Of a DNA stretch of 14,118 bases, positions 1-7,098 are shown in pieces. Both the position numbers and the translations under genes were made by a program. Below the pieces are notes generated by a model. The model was not told the DNA's origin. It was given only the letters and a program-made list of their open reading frames with translations, and did not search any database. The DNA lies in contig SFEJ01000041.1 in NCBI GenBank assembly GCA_004558035.1, positions 1 to 14,118 of the forward strand, written 5' to 3'. Numbering within the stretch: the first letter of the stretch is position 1; every line of letters starts with the position of its first letter. Source of the DNA: Opitutia bacterium (GTDB taxonomy: Bacteria; Verrucomicrobiota; Verrucomicrobiae; Opitutales; UBA953).

Positions 1-641
1 ACGAAGAAATGCTCGAAATGGCGTCGAACGGCTCGAAGGTCATGCAGTCGCGTTCGGTCGAATTCGCGCAGAAATACGGCGTCACCTTCGAAGTGCGCTC
101 CTCTTTCAACAATCAACCAGGAACCATCGTGAAATCGTTTGAAAAAACCATGGAAGACGCCGTCGTTTCCGGCGTCGCTCTCGACCGCACGCAGACGCGC
201 GTCACCGTCGGCGATCTGCCCGACACGCCCGCCGCGATCGCGGCGATCTTCGACGCGCTCGGCGAAGCCGCCGTCAGCGTGGACCTCATCGTCAAGAACG
301 TCGCTAAAAGCGCGGGCGCCGCGAATCTCACCTTCTCCGTGAACACCGACCAGGTGCAGCGCGCGGAAAAGGCGATCGGCGAAGCGCTGAAGAAGATCGG
401 CTCGGGCACGTTCCGCTCCTCCGGCGAAATCGCGAAGGTCTCCATCGTCGGCGTCGGCATGACGTCCCACCCCGGCGTCGCGGGAACGCTCTTCCGCGCG
501 CTCTCCGAGGCGGGCATCAATTCGGAGCTCGTGACGACCTCCGAGATCAAGATTTCCGTCGGCGTCGCTCCGGACAAGGCGGACGACGCCGTGCGCGCGA
601 TCCACGCGGCGTTCGGGCTGGACGCTCCCGCCGCGCAGTAA
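1..641 (+). CDS. lysC: Aspartate kinase, C-terminal part (5' end outside the window)
   Basis: Phosphorylates aspartate, the first step towards lysine, threonine, methionine and diaminopimelate in the cytoplasm. The frame is open from the window edge (reading frame from base 3), so the N-terminal kinase core is mostly missing. The first visible residues, EEMLEMASNGSKVMQSRSVE, match the conserved end of the catalytic domain. Two ACT regulatory domains follow: one begins near TRVTVGDLPDTPAAIAAIF, the second at KVSIVGVGMTSHPGVAGTLF. The ending TSEIKISVGV is typical of the feedback-inhibited kinase, and the whole C-terminal half has the usual family length. The stop is TAA at 639-641, followed by a strong terminator at 665-703. 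One GCGGGAACG copy lies within the gene, starting at 480. The family is clear; whether lysine or lysine plus threonine inhibits it cannot be read from sequence. Confidence 0.95.
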   Translation, partial: EEMLEMASNGSKVMQSRSVEFAQKYGVTFEVRSSFNNQPGTIVKSFEKTMEDAVVSGVALDRTQTRVTVGDLPDTPAAIAAIFDALGEAAVSVDLIVKNVAKSAGAANLTFSVNTDQVQRAEKAIGEALKKIGSGTFRSSGEIAKVSIVGVGMTSHPGVAGTLFRALSEAGINSELVTTSEIKISVGVAPDKADDAVRAIHAAFGLDAPAAQ

Positions 642-664
642 GCCGCTTCCGCGGCGCGCCCGCG

Positions 665-703
665 AAACGTTCCCGCCGCTTTCCGCGCGGGAACGTTTTT
701 TTT
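665..703 (+). terminator. Rho-independent terminator of lysC, built from an inverted motif pair
   Basis: A perfect 12-bp stem (665-676 with 687-698, arm AAACGTTCCCGC) encloses a 10-nt loop. The 3' arm runs directly into a T tract ending at 703. The stem consists of one CGTTCCCGC and one GCGGGAACG copy, the same motif that is dispersed through the window. Confidence 0.9.
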
Positions 704-737
704 GCGCGCGGGCGGACGCTCCGCCGTCAAAAATGAT

Positions 738-797
738 TTGAAAAATTTTTCGTTTTGCCGAAAATCTTAAGCTTTCTTACCCGATAATCGTTGAACC
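738..797 (+). promoter_or_regulatory. AT-rich promoter region upstream of the PA14-like gene
   Basis: The 60 bases before the ATG at 798 are far more AT-rich than their surroundings. TTGAAA at 738-743 resembles a -35 element. GATAAT at 783-788 resembles a -10 and ends 9 nt before the ATG, the same spacing seen before other genes here. The TTGAAA-GATAAT distance is too long for a standard pair, so the -35 is unresolved. There is no Shine-Dalgarno sequence. Confidence 0.35.
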
Positions 798-2207
798 ATG
801 GAAGATTCAAAAGAAACCCCGACCCTTGAAGCCGAAACGCAGGAAACGCCTCCTGCGGCGGAATCGACGGAAATTCAGTCCGCCGAAGAACAGACGCAGC
901 TGACGCACAAAGAAGGCGAGCTCATCCGCATCGGCGGCGAACACGCCGACGCCGACGGCATCGACCCGCTGAAACGCAGCAAGAAGTTCTCCTGGAAGAG
1001 TTTCGGCGGCCCCGGCTTCATTTTCTCGCTCGTTTTCCACGGCATTCTGCTCGTCGTCGCGGTCTTCCTCGTCGTGCGCCACATCGTGGACAAGCCGGTC
1101 GAGGAGCCTGACGCGTTCGTCACGGGCGCGGGCGGCGGCAACAACGGCGACAACGCGCGCATGAACAACCAGCGCATGAAGCCGCGCCAGTCCATGATGC
1201 AGACGAAATCGCGCATCACGTCGAAGTCTTCCAAGTCCGCGATCGCGCTTCCGGAAATGCCCGTCGTGGCGATGAACGCGTCGTTCTCCGGCGGCGGCAT
1301 GGGCGGCGAGCCTTCTTCCGGCTTCGGCGGCGGCGGAGGCGGCGGCATCGGCAAGGGGCTCGGCAAGGGCATCGGCAACGGCTCGAACTTCCTCGCCGGA
1401 TTCGGTTCCCGCACCAAGAGCAAGACCGCGCTCGAAGGCTATCTTTTCGACCTGAAGGTCCGCGCCAACGGCACGACGATCGCCACGATCGCGCCCGGCG
1501 ACCAGGGCAAGCGCAAGGAGGAACTGCACAAGGTGTTCACCCTCATGGACACGAAGAACTACGGCGCGACCGAGCTGAAGCGCGACTACGCGCGCGCGCC
1601 CACGGCGCTCTACGCGACGCGCGTCTTCATCGTCAACGACAAGGGGCAGGCGCTCGACGCAACGAAGGCGACGGAGGCGTTCGCGGATCCGCCGATCGAC
1701 AAGGGCGGCAAGCCGCCGTTCAAGGCGCCGGGCTGGCTCTGCTATTACAAAGGAAAGTTTTCCGTTCCCGAAGACGGCGAATACCGCTTCGTGGGCATGG
1801 GCGACGACGCGATGATCGTCCGCGTGGACAAGAAGACCGTCCTCTACGCGTTCTGGCCGGGCGAAGGTCACGGTCCCGCGGTGAAATACCAGCAGGGCTG
1901 GGAACCCAAGAACTTCTGCGGCCAGGGCGGCACGGACGGCACCAACATTCCCCAGCGCGGCCAGCGCCAGTCGCTCTACAAGGGCTCCTGGAAGACGATG
2001 AAGAAGGGCCACAACTACACGATTGAGGTCGCCTTCGGCGAAGCGGCGGGCGGTCTCGGCGGCGCCTGTCTCGGTCTGCAGAAAAAAGGCAAGGACGACG
2101 ACAACAACTTCCCGATGTTCACGCTCGAGCCGCTGGACGAAGTCCCGGCGTGGGGCATCGGCGAAACCGGACGCTACAACGTGACCGGCAACTTCGTCGC
2201 CCGCTGA
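798..2207 (+). CDS. Membrane-anchored protein with TonB-like N-terminal anchor and PA14-like domain
   Basis: 469 residues. Residues 1-70 are acidic and hydrophilic, then basic (KRSKKFSWK). One transmembrane helix spans about 73-97 and contains S77-L-V-F-H81, the S-x3-H spacing of the TonB helix that contacts ExbB/ExbD. A flexible Gly-rich linker follows (about 110-200, with GGGGGGG near 177-183). The C-terminal part (about 265-435) has PA14-like features: GWLCYYKGKFSVPEDGEYRF, then GDDAMIVRVDKKTVLYAF, ending with a GHNYTIEVAFGE strand. I infer a cytoplasmic N-terminus and an exported C-terminal domain that may bind glycan or protein. The usual TonB C-terminal domain is absent. The gene stands alone between two terminators; no exbB/exbD is visible. 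It has only one GGGAACG-type copy (1763). The role is unknown. An alternative is a plain type II membrane protein with a chance S-x3-H. Confidence 0.8.
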   Translation: MEDSKETPTLEAETQETPPAAESTEIQSAEEQTQLTHKEGELIRIGGEHADADGIDPLKRSKKFSWKSFGGPGFIFSLVFHGILLVVAVFLVVRHIVDKPVEEPDAFVTGAGGGNNGDNARMNNQRMKPRQSMMQTKSRITSKSSKSAIALPEMPVVAMNASFSGGGMGGEPSSGFGGGGGGGIGKGLGKGIGNGSNFLAGFGSRTKSKTALEGYLFDLKVRANGTTIATIAPGDQGKRKEELHKVFTLMDTKNYGATELKRDYARAPTALYATRVFIVNDKGQALDATKATEAFADPPIDKGGKPPFKAPGWLCYYKGKFSVPEDGEYRFVGMGDDAMIVRVDKKTVLYAFWPGEGHGPAVKYQQGWEPKNFCGQGGTDGTNIPQRGQRQSLYKGSWKTMKKGHNYTIEVAFGEAAGGLGGACLGLQKKGKDDDNNFPMFTLEPLDEVPAWGIGETGRYNVTGNFVAR

Positions 2208-2226
2208 GCGCCGACGCGTTCCCGCG

Positions 2227-2270
2227 AAAAAAACGTTCCCGCGAATCCGAATCGCGGGAACGTTTTTTTT
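2227..2270. terminator. Bidirectional terminator between the converging PA14-like and ABC ATPase genes
   Basis: A perfect 14-bp stem (2231-2244 with 2252-2265) has a 7-nt loop. It is followed by a T tract on the + strand and preceded by seven A residues (2227-2233), which form a T tract on the - strand. It can therefore stop transcripts from both sides. The arms are again an inverted pair of the GCGGGAACG motif, and a third copy (2217-2223) lies just upstream. Confidence 0.9.
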
Positions 2271-2288
2271 GTTTTTCGGGAAACCTCT

Positions 2289-3083
2289 TCAGGCGGGAAA
2301 GACGCGCCAGAATCCGTTGCGGCGCGAAACGCTCAGCGGCACGTCGAAGAGCTCCGAGAGCTTCGTGGACGTCAGCATCTTTTCCGTCTCGCCGACGCCG
2401 ACGATCTTCCCCGCGCGGATCAGCGCGACGCGGCGGATTTCCGGCGCGATCTCGTTGATGTTGTGCGTGACGAGAATCACGGTCGTTCCCGCGCGCATCA
2501 GTTCGCGCAGAAAATCGACGTAGAGAATCGACGACTTCAGGTCGAGCCCGCTCGTCGGCTCGTCGAGCACGAGCGCTTCGGGACGGCTCACGAGCGCGCG
2601 CGCCAGAATGAAGCGCCGCTGCTCGCCCGTGGAGAACGTGCCGAACTCGCGCGCGGCGATGCCCGCGAGCCCGATGAAGTCGAGGATCTCGCGGACGCGT
2701 TTCGCCTGCGCCGGCGTCGGGCGCTGGTCGCGCCACATGCCGATGCTGGAAAAGAATCCGGAGCGCACGACGTCGATTCCGCTCGTATCCGCCGGGAACA
2801 TACGCTGCAGGTCGTTGGAGACGATGCCGATGCGGGAACGCAGCTCGCGCACGTTCCAGTTCGTCTCGCCGAAGAGCTTCAGAGAGCCCTTCGCCGTCGC
2901 CGCCGGATAAAGCTCGCGCGTGACGAGCTTGAGCAGCGTCGATTTTCCCGCGCCGTTCGGTCCGAGAATCGCGGTGCTGCAGCCCGCGGGAACGTCGAAC
3001 GAAACGTCGGAAAAGATTTTTTTGCCGCCCCGGACGACCGTCAGCCCGGAGCATTCGATGATTTTCGGAGAATCGCAGTTCAT
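2289..3083 (-). CDS. ABC transporter ATP-binding protein (single-domain, no permease nearby)
   Basis: 264 residues from the ATG at 3083, just after GGGAAAAG, a weak Shine-Dalgarno. The frame is open further upstream to a TTG at 3158, but those 25 residues are Arg-rich and come before the usual ABC start (IIECSGLTVVRGGKKIF). Walker A is GPNGAGKS (41-48), the signature is STGEQRR (151-157), Walker B is LVLDEPT (171-177) and the switch His is H207. The Q-loop position reads IGIVSNDLQ rather than ending in a simple Gln, as I recall for YlmA/ModF-like cytosolic ATPases. No membrane or substrate-binding partner is adjacent, so the transported substrate is unknown. The gene lies 75 bases downstream of tig on the same strand with a hairpin between them, and is probably co-transcribed at least in part. 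Confidence 0.88.
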   Translation of the reverse strand: MNCDSPKIIECSGLTVVRGGKKIFSDVSFDVPAGCSTAILGPNGAGKSTLLKLVTRELYPAATAKGSLKLFGETNWNVRELRSRIGIVSNDLQRMFPADTSGIDVVRSGFFSSIGMWRDQRPTPAQAKRVREILDFIGLAGIAAREFGTFSTGEQRRFILARALVSRPEALVLDEPTSGLDLKSSILYVDFLRELMRAGTTVILVTHNINEIAPEIRRVALIRAGKIVGVGETEKMLTSTKLSELFDVPLSVSRRNGFWRVFPA

Positions 3084-3101
3084 CGCTTTTCCCAAAACGC
3101 G

Positions 3102-3131
3102 CGTTCCCGCGAAACGGATTTCGCGGGAACG
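3102..3131 (-). repeat. Inverted motif pair (hairpin) between tig and the ABC ATPase
   Basis: A perfect 13-bp inverted repeat (3102-3114 with 3119-3131) with a 4-nt loop, made of two opposed GCGGGAACG copies. On the transcribed (-) strand it is followed only by a short, broken T run (GCGCGTTTTGGG). It may thus be an attenuator or RNA-stability hairpin rather than a full terminator. It resembles the 2231-2265 stem in arm and loop sequence. Confidence 0.75.
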
Positions 3132-3158
3132 GCGTCTCGAAAGGATTTCAGAGAGCAA

Positions 3159-4457
3159 TCATTTCGTGACGGCGGCGGCGACGACGAGGTCGAGCGCCTT
3201 GTTGCAGAGCAGGTTCGCCTGCATTTCCATGAGGCGGGAACGGTCCTTCGTCAGTTCCTTGACGAATTTTTCCGTCGGCATGCCGCTCATGTAGGCTTCC
3301 TGCTGAATGCGCGTCGTGATGTCGCCCTGCTCGACCTTGACGTTTTCCGCCTTCGCGATGGCGTTGAGCAGAATCTGCGTCTTGACGCGCGTCTTCGCGG
3401 CGTCCTTGGTTTCGTTCATCAGCTCGTCGCGCTTCGCCTGAATGTCCTCGACCTTCGCGCCGCGGCGGAGCTGCGTGTTCGCGAATTCGACGAAGATGTT
3501 GTAGGCTTCGCGGTCAATCGCGCTTTCCGGCAGCGGGAAATCGACGCTTTCGTTGAGCTTGTTGATGAGGAGCTCGCGCGTCTTCGCGGTCGCGGCGGTC
3601 TTCTTGTTCGCCTCAAGCCCTTCGCGGATCTGCTTCTTGAACTCGGCTTCGTCGGCGACGTGCACGGACTTGAAGAATTCCTCGTTCAGCTCGGGGAGCA
3701 CGCGGCGGCTGACCTTCGCGATTTCGAGCGCGTAGACGGCGGTCTTGCCGCGGAGCGCCTCGGCGGCGAAATCGTCCGCGAACGTCACCGTGACTTCCTT
3801 CTTGTCGCCCGCCTTCGCGCCGACGAGCGCGGCGGCGATTTCCTTGACGGAGGCGCCGAGCGCCTCTTCCGCGCCGGCTTCCTCCCACGTTCCAGTCTGC
3901 CTGCCGTAAACGGCGGCGGCTTCCGGGAAGGCTTCGCCGTCGATCTTGCCTTCGTAGGAAAGCTTCACGTAGTCGCCCTTCAGAGCGGGTTCCTCGACTT
4001 CGTTGAACTCGGCGCGCTGCGCGCGGATGCTCTCGGCGGCCTTGGCGACGTCCTCGTCGGAGACGCTCAGGTCTTCGGCGGGAACTTCGAGCCCCTTGTA
4101 CTGCGGCAGCTCGAACGCGGGAACGACGTCGATTTCAAAACGGACTTCGGCGTCCTTGCCGGCCTCGATCGTCGGCTCCTTCACGTCCACGAGCGCGTAA
4201 ACCTCGAGATCCTTGTTTTCGCGGACGGCGCCGTAGGCGAGACGCACGACGCGCTGCACGAGCTCCTTTTCCAGATCCTTGCCGTATTTGCGGCGGACGA
4301 CGGCGAGCGGCGCCTTGCCGGGACGGAAGCCCGGAATGCGCGCCTGCGAGGCGTATTCGCCGAAAAGTTTCTTCTGCGCTTCTTCGACGGAGGCGGCGGG
4401 AACGACGACGTTCGCCGCTTTGCGCGTCGGGTTGATGTCTTCGAATTGAATGTTCAT
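3159..4457 (-). CDS. tig: Trigger factor, ribosome-associated chaperone and peptidyl-prolyl isomerase
   Basis: Binds the ribosomal exit tunnel and shields nascent chains in the cytoplasm. The 432-residue length is normal for the family. The N-terminal ribosome-binding domain carries the signature IPGFRPGKAP (41-50). An FKBP-type isomerase domain lies at about 161-247 (GDYVKLSYEGKIDGEAF onward). The helical C-terminal chaperone arms occupy 250-432 and include an LPELNEEFFKSV segment typical of the family. The start is ATG at 4455-4457 with no good Shine-Dalgarno; a GGAGGAA stretch lies about 25 nt upstream, too far to serve directly. In many bacteria tig precedes clpP; here it is followed by an ABC ATPase instead. 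It is divergent from the TRIC-family gene. The stop is at 3159-3161. Confidence 0.96.
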   Translation of the reverse strand: MNIQFEDINPTRKAANVVVPAASVEEAQKKLFGEYASQARIPGFRPGKAPLAVVRRKYGKDLEKELVQRVVRLAYGAVRENKDLEVYALVDVKEPTIEAGKDAEVRFEIDVVPAFELPQYKGLEVPAEDLSVSDEDVAKAAESIRAQRAEFNEVEEPALKGDYVKLSYEGKIDGEAFPEAAAVYGRQTGTWEEAGAEEALGASVKEIAAALVGAKAGDKKEVTVTFADDFAAEALRGKTAVYALEIAKVSRRVLPELNEEFFKSVHVADEAEFKKQIREGLEANKKTAATAKTRELLINKLNESVDFPLPESAIDREAYNIFVEFANTQLRRGAKVEDIQAKRDELMNETKDAAKTRVKTQILLNAIAKAENVKVEQGDITTRIQQEAYMSGMPTEKFVKELTKDRSRLMEMQANLLCNKALDLVVAAAVTK

Positions 4458-4577
4458 TGGCTTGTAAAAACGGTTGTAAAGGTGTTCCTCCGCGCGCGAG
4501 GCGCGAAAAAAGAAGCATTAAGGAAACCCGTTTCGGCGCCACGGGTCAAACCTTCTTTGCGGAAGAAACCGGGAACC

Positions 4578-4631
4578 CGCGGGAACGACGGCTCCCATTC
4601 TCCTTGCGTTCCCGCGCCGGGGCGGCACAAT
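4578..4631 (+). promoter_or_regulatory. Promoter of the TRIC-family gene, overlapping an inverted motif pair
   Basis: TTGCGT (4604-4609) and CACAAT (4626-4631) are spaced 16 nt apart and resemble -35/-10 elements, giving a leader of roughly 13 nt before the ATG at 4652. CGCGGGAACG (4578-4587) and CGTTCCCGCG (4607-4616) form a 10-bp inverted repeat with a 19-nt spacer. Its right arm overlaps the -35 element, so either protein binding or a hairpin could affect initiation. Confidence 0.5.
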
Positions 4632-4651
4632 GTCGGCAACTCACTTTTTCC

Positions 4652-5596
4652 ATGTTCACCCGCCGTTCGATTTTCGTCATCGTCTCGCTGATCGCGGGAG
4701 CCGTCATGCTGCGCAAACTCGCGGAGAATCTGGACACGATCGTTCCCGCGCTCTACGCGAGCTTCGCCTCGGACACGCTCGTGCTCCCGCTGTGGATCGA
4801 CTACGCGGCGGTCTTCGTCTTCGGCATCACGGGAACGATGACGGCGCGCATGAAGGGCTACGACTTCGTCGGCGCCTTCGTGCTGGCGGGCATCACGGCG
4901 ATGGGCGGCGCACTCGTCCGCGACGGGCTCTGCATTCAGTCTCCCGCGATTTCGCCGCTCTTTTCGGACAGCGGCTACATCATGTCGCTGACGGCGGCGT
5001 GGATCTTCGGCATGTATCTGGGCGAATACTTCATGCGCTTCGACCACTTCATCGTCGTCTGCGACGCCGCGGGGCTCGGCCTCTACGCCGTCTTCGGCAC
5101 GAACAAGGCACTCGCCAACGAGCTGAGCGTTCCCGTCGCCGTCGGCATCGGCATGATCAACGCGGTCGGCGGCGGGCTGCTGCGCGACATCATCGCGCGC
5201 GACGAGCCGATGGTCTTCAAGCCCGGGCAGTTCTACACGGCGATCGCCGTGCTCGGCAGCATTCTCTTCGTCGTGCTCTGCAGGGTGCTTCCGCCGACGA
5301 CCGCCGCGCTGATCGTCGTCATCTTCTGCGTCGTCGCGCGCCTCGTCTCGATCCGCTACGACCTGCATTCGCGCTCCGTCGCCGAGACGCAGGAACGCGT
5401 CAAGCGCCTCCTGCGCGCCATCCGCGAAGCCCACCGCGCCGACGCCTTCTCCAAGGAGCGCGAGGCGGAACGCGCCGCGGAGGAAGCCGAAAAGACCGCG
5501 GAATTCGGCGACGACGCCGCCGTCTACGAAGACGATCCCGAGCCGCTTCCCGAGCCCGACGACGGGAACGCTGTTGACCGGAATGAAAAACTTTAG
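4652..5596 (+). CDS. TRIC-family (UPF0126/YadS-like) membrane cation channel homologue
   Basis: 314 residues from ATG 4652. The frame is open to 4457, but those residues are Arg-rich and lie in the promoter region. The family forms trimeric cation channels or small-molecule carriers in the inner membrane. Two tandem UPF0126 repeats are visible. The first, about 50-130, has MGGALVRD at 84-91. The second, about 138-230, has AAGLGLYAVFGTNKAL and VGGGLLRD at 172-179. These paired GG-x3-RD motifs are the family hallmark. Unusual additions are an extra N-terminal hydrophobic segment (about 6-22) and a long charged tail (236-314, Arg-rich then Glu/Asp-rich) that should be cytoplasmic. The usual family length is near 200 residues. 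The stop lies 13 nt before pyrH, suggesting co-transcription. The transported ion is not determinable. Confidence 0.88.
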   Translation: MFTRRSIFVIVSLIAGAVMLRKLAENLDTIVPALYASFASDTLVLPLWIDYAAVFVFGITGTMTARMKGYDFVGAFVLAGITAMGGALVRDGLCIQSPAISPLFSDSGYIMSLTAAWIFGMYLGEYFMRFDHFIVVCDAAGLGLYAVFGTNKALANELSVPVAVGIGMINAVGGGLLRDIIARDEPMVFKPGQFYTAIAVLGSILFVVLCRVLPPTTAALIVVIFCVVARLVSIRYDLHSRSVAETQERVKRLLRAIREAHRADAFSKEREAERAAEEAEKTAEFGDDAAVYEDDPEPLPEPDDGNAVDRNEKL

Positions 5597-5602
5597 GAAA
5601 AT
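5574..5602 (+). promoter_or_regulatory. Possible pyrH promoter inside the end of the TRIC gene
   Basis: TTGACC (5574-5579) and GAAAAT (5597-5602) are spaced 17 nt apart. The -10-like box ends 7 nt before the ATG at 5610, matching the short spacing at other genes here. Alternatively AGGA at 5595-5598 is a weak Shine-Dalgarno for ATG 5601 or 5610. Confidence 0.35.
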
Positions 5603-5609
5603 GACCCGC

Positions 5610-6356
5610 ATGGCACGTAAAACGTCTTCATCCAAAAAAGCCGCGCCGAAATACAAGCGCATCGTTCTCAAGATTTCCGGCGAGGCGCTGAAGAATTTTC
5701 AGACCGGCGACCCGTTCGACCCGACGATTCTCAAAAACCTCGCCGAACAGCTCAAGCTGCTTCACGAAATGGGCGTGCAGGTCTGCCTCGTCGTCGGCGG
5801 CGGGAACATCTTCCGCGGGCTCGCGGGCGCGCGCAACAACGGCACCGACCGCACCACGGGCGACAACATGGGCATGCTCGCCACCACGATCAACGCGCTC
5901 GCGATCATGGACTGCCTCGAAAAGAACGGCATCGAAGTCCGCGTCCAGACCGCGATTCCGATGGACAAGGTCGCCGAACCCTTCATCCTCCGCCGAGCCC
6001 TGCGCCACCTCGAAAAAGGCCGCATCGTCATCTTCGCCGCGGGAACGGGCAATCCCTTCTGCACGACGGACTACGCCGCCGCGCTCCGCGCGAACGAAGT
6101 CCACGCCGACATCATCTTCAAGGCGACCAAGGTGGACGGCATCTACACCGCCGACCCGATGAAGGACAAGAACGCCGTCCGCTACGAAAAAATCTCCTAC
6201 GACGAAGCCCTGATGAAGCGCCTCGGCGTCATGGACTCCACGGCGTTCGCGCTCTGCCAGGAAAACCACATGCCGATTCTCGTCTTCTCCATGGCGGAAA
6301 AGGATTCCATCCGCAAGGCGATCTGCGGCGAATCCATCGGCACGCTCGTCTGCTGA
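5610..6356 (+). CDS. pyrH: UMP kinase (uridylate kinase)
   Basis: Phosphorylates UMP to UDP with ATP, an essential cytoplasmic step of pyrimidine nucleotide synthesis. From ATG 5610 it has 248 residues, a normal length. Motifs run in order: YKRIVLKISGEAL, VVGGGNIFRG, TTGDNMGMLATTINALAIMD, FAAGTGNPFCTTDYAAALRA, KATKVDGIYTADP and VMDSTAFALC. All are typical of the amino-acid-kinase fold of bacterial UMP kinases. ATG codons at 5583 and 5601 are in frame; 5610 gives a leader of normal length before YKRIVLK and follows the TRIC stop without overlap. frr follows 63 nt downstream, the usual pyrH-frr pairing, but rpsB and tsf are not upstream; a TRIC gene takes their place. Identity is certain; the exact start is not. 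Confidence 0.95.
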   Translation: MARKTSSSKKAAPKYKRIVLKISGEALKNFQTGDPFDPTILKNLAEQLKLLHEMGVQVCLVVGGGNIFRGLAGARNNGTDRTTGDNMGMLATTINALAIMDCLEKNGIEVRVQTAIPMDKVAEPFILRRALRHLEKGRIVIFAAGTGNPFCTTDYAAALRANEVHADIIFKATKVDGIYTADPMKDKNAVRYEKISYDEALMKRLGVMDSTAFALCQENHMPILVFSMAEKDSIRKAICGESIGTLVC

Positions 6357-6419
6357 AGCCGCCCGCGCGTTCCTGCGGCGCGCTCACGAATTTTTCCAAA
6401 AAACATCCGTAAAAATACC

Positions 6420-6977
6420 ATGCTCAAAAAAATCACCGATTCGACGAACGACGCGATGAAGAAAGCCGTCGCGCACACCGAACACGAATTTTCCACGATC
6501 AACACCGGGAAAGCCCAGCCTTCGATGGTCGAGGGCGTCCAGGTCGAAGCCTACGGCAGCATGATGCCGCTGAAGAACTGCGCGACGGTCACGACGCCGG
6601 ACGCGCGTTCCATCGTCATCACGCCGTTCGACAAGGGCCTGCTCAAGGCGATCGAAAAGGCGATTCTCGGCGCGAACATCGGCCTCACGCCGTCCGTGCA
6701 GGGCACAATCGTGCGCTGCCCCGTTCCCGAACTGACGGGCGAACGCCGCGCCGAGCTCGTCAAGGTCGCCAACCGCTACGCCGAAGAAGGCCGCGTCCGC
6801 GTCCGCAACTGCCGCCGCGACGGTCTCGAGCTCGTCAAGAAGATCAACAAGGACAAGGCGGCGTCCGAAGACGACTGCAAGCGCGCCGAAAAGGACATTC
6901 AGACGATCACCGACAAGTGGATCGCCGCGATCGATTCCGCGCTCAAGGCGAAGGAAGCCGATCTGAAGAAAGTCTGA
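6420..6977 (+). CDS. frr: Ribosome recycling factor
   Basis: Splits post-termination ribosomes together with EF-G in the cytoplasm. It has 185 residues, the standard length. Conserved segments include NTGKAQPSMVEGVQVEAYGS (family consensus R-x-G-R-A-x-P then V-x-Y-Y-G; here the Arg is replaced, reading NTGKAQP), IEKAILGANIGLTPSVQG, PELTGERRAELVK and RVRVRNCRRDGLE. ATG 6420 lies in an AT-rich spot with no Shine-Dalgarno. The 63-nt gap after pyrH contains a short GC hairpin (GCCGC/GCGGC) and an AT-rich run but no full terminator, so co-transcription with pyrH is likely. Only one CGTTCCCG copy (6722) is present. Confidence 0.96.
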   Translation: MLKKITDSTNDAMKKAVAHTEHEFSTINTGKAQPSMVEGVQVEAYGSMMPLKNCATVTTPDARSIVITPFDKGLLKAIEKAILGANIGLTPSVQGTIVRCPVPELTGERRAELVKVANRYAEEGRVRVRNCRRDGLELVKKINKDKAASEDDCKRAEKDIQTITDKWIAAIDSALKAKEADLKKV

Positions 6978-6998
6978 GCGGAACGTTCCCGCGAAGCG

Positions 6999-7080
6999 AT
7001 GAGGCGACGGAAGCCCGAGGCGCCGGAAAGTGTCCGCGCGATGCGGACCAATCGACCGCCTCGCCGTTCCGTCGCCTCAT
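6999..7080 (+). other. Highly structured 82-nt intergenic element (nested stems)
   Basis: A perfect 14-bp outer stem (6999-7012 with 7067-7080, arm ATGAGGCGACGGAA) encloses a 7-bp stem (7016-7022 with 7057-7063) and an apical hairpin GTCCGC/GCGGAC (7032-7037 with 7043-7048). A T5 run begins four bases after the outer stem (AACCTTTTT). It lies between the frr stop and the next ATG (7099). It could be an elaborate frr terminator, a leader RNA element of the synthase gene, a small RNA or a short dispersed repeat. I do not recognise it as a known riboswitch. Confidence 0.6.
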
Positions 7081-7098
7081 AACCTTTTTCTCCCGTTC

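Noticed and set aside
150..641. Internal in-frame start for a separate aspartate kinase beta subunit (MEDAVVSGVALD)
   Set aside because: The position matches the known beta start of Corynebacterium and Bacillus lysC, but there is no Shine-Dalgarno or promoter-like box before the ATG, so it is unsupported.
3084..3158. Upstream TTG start for the ABC ATPase
   Set aside because: The extra 25 residues are Arg-rich, include the inverted-motif hairpin, and precede the normal ABC N-terminus; ATG 3083 has a weak Shine-Dalgarno.
2463..4691. Long open frame on + opposite tig and the ABC ATPase
   Set aside because: It is Arg/Ala/Asp-rich, has no recognisable domain, and lies antisense to trigger factor and an ABC protein with clear motifs. 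It is a GC-rich shadow frame.
6357..6419. Terminator between pyrH and frr
   Set aside because: Only a 5-bp GC hairpin is present, and the T run is separated from it by about ten bases, too weak to call.
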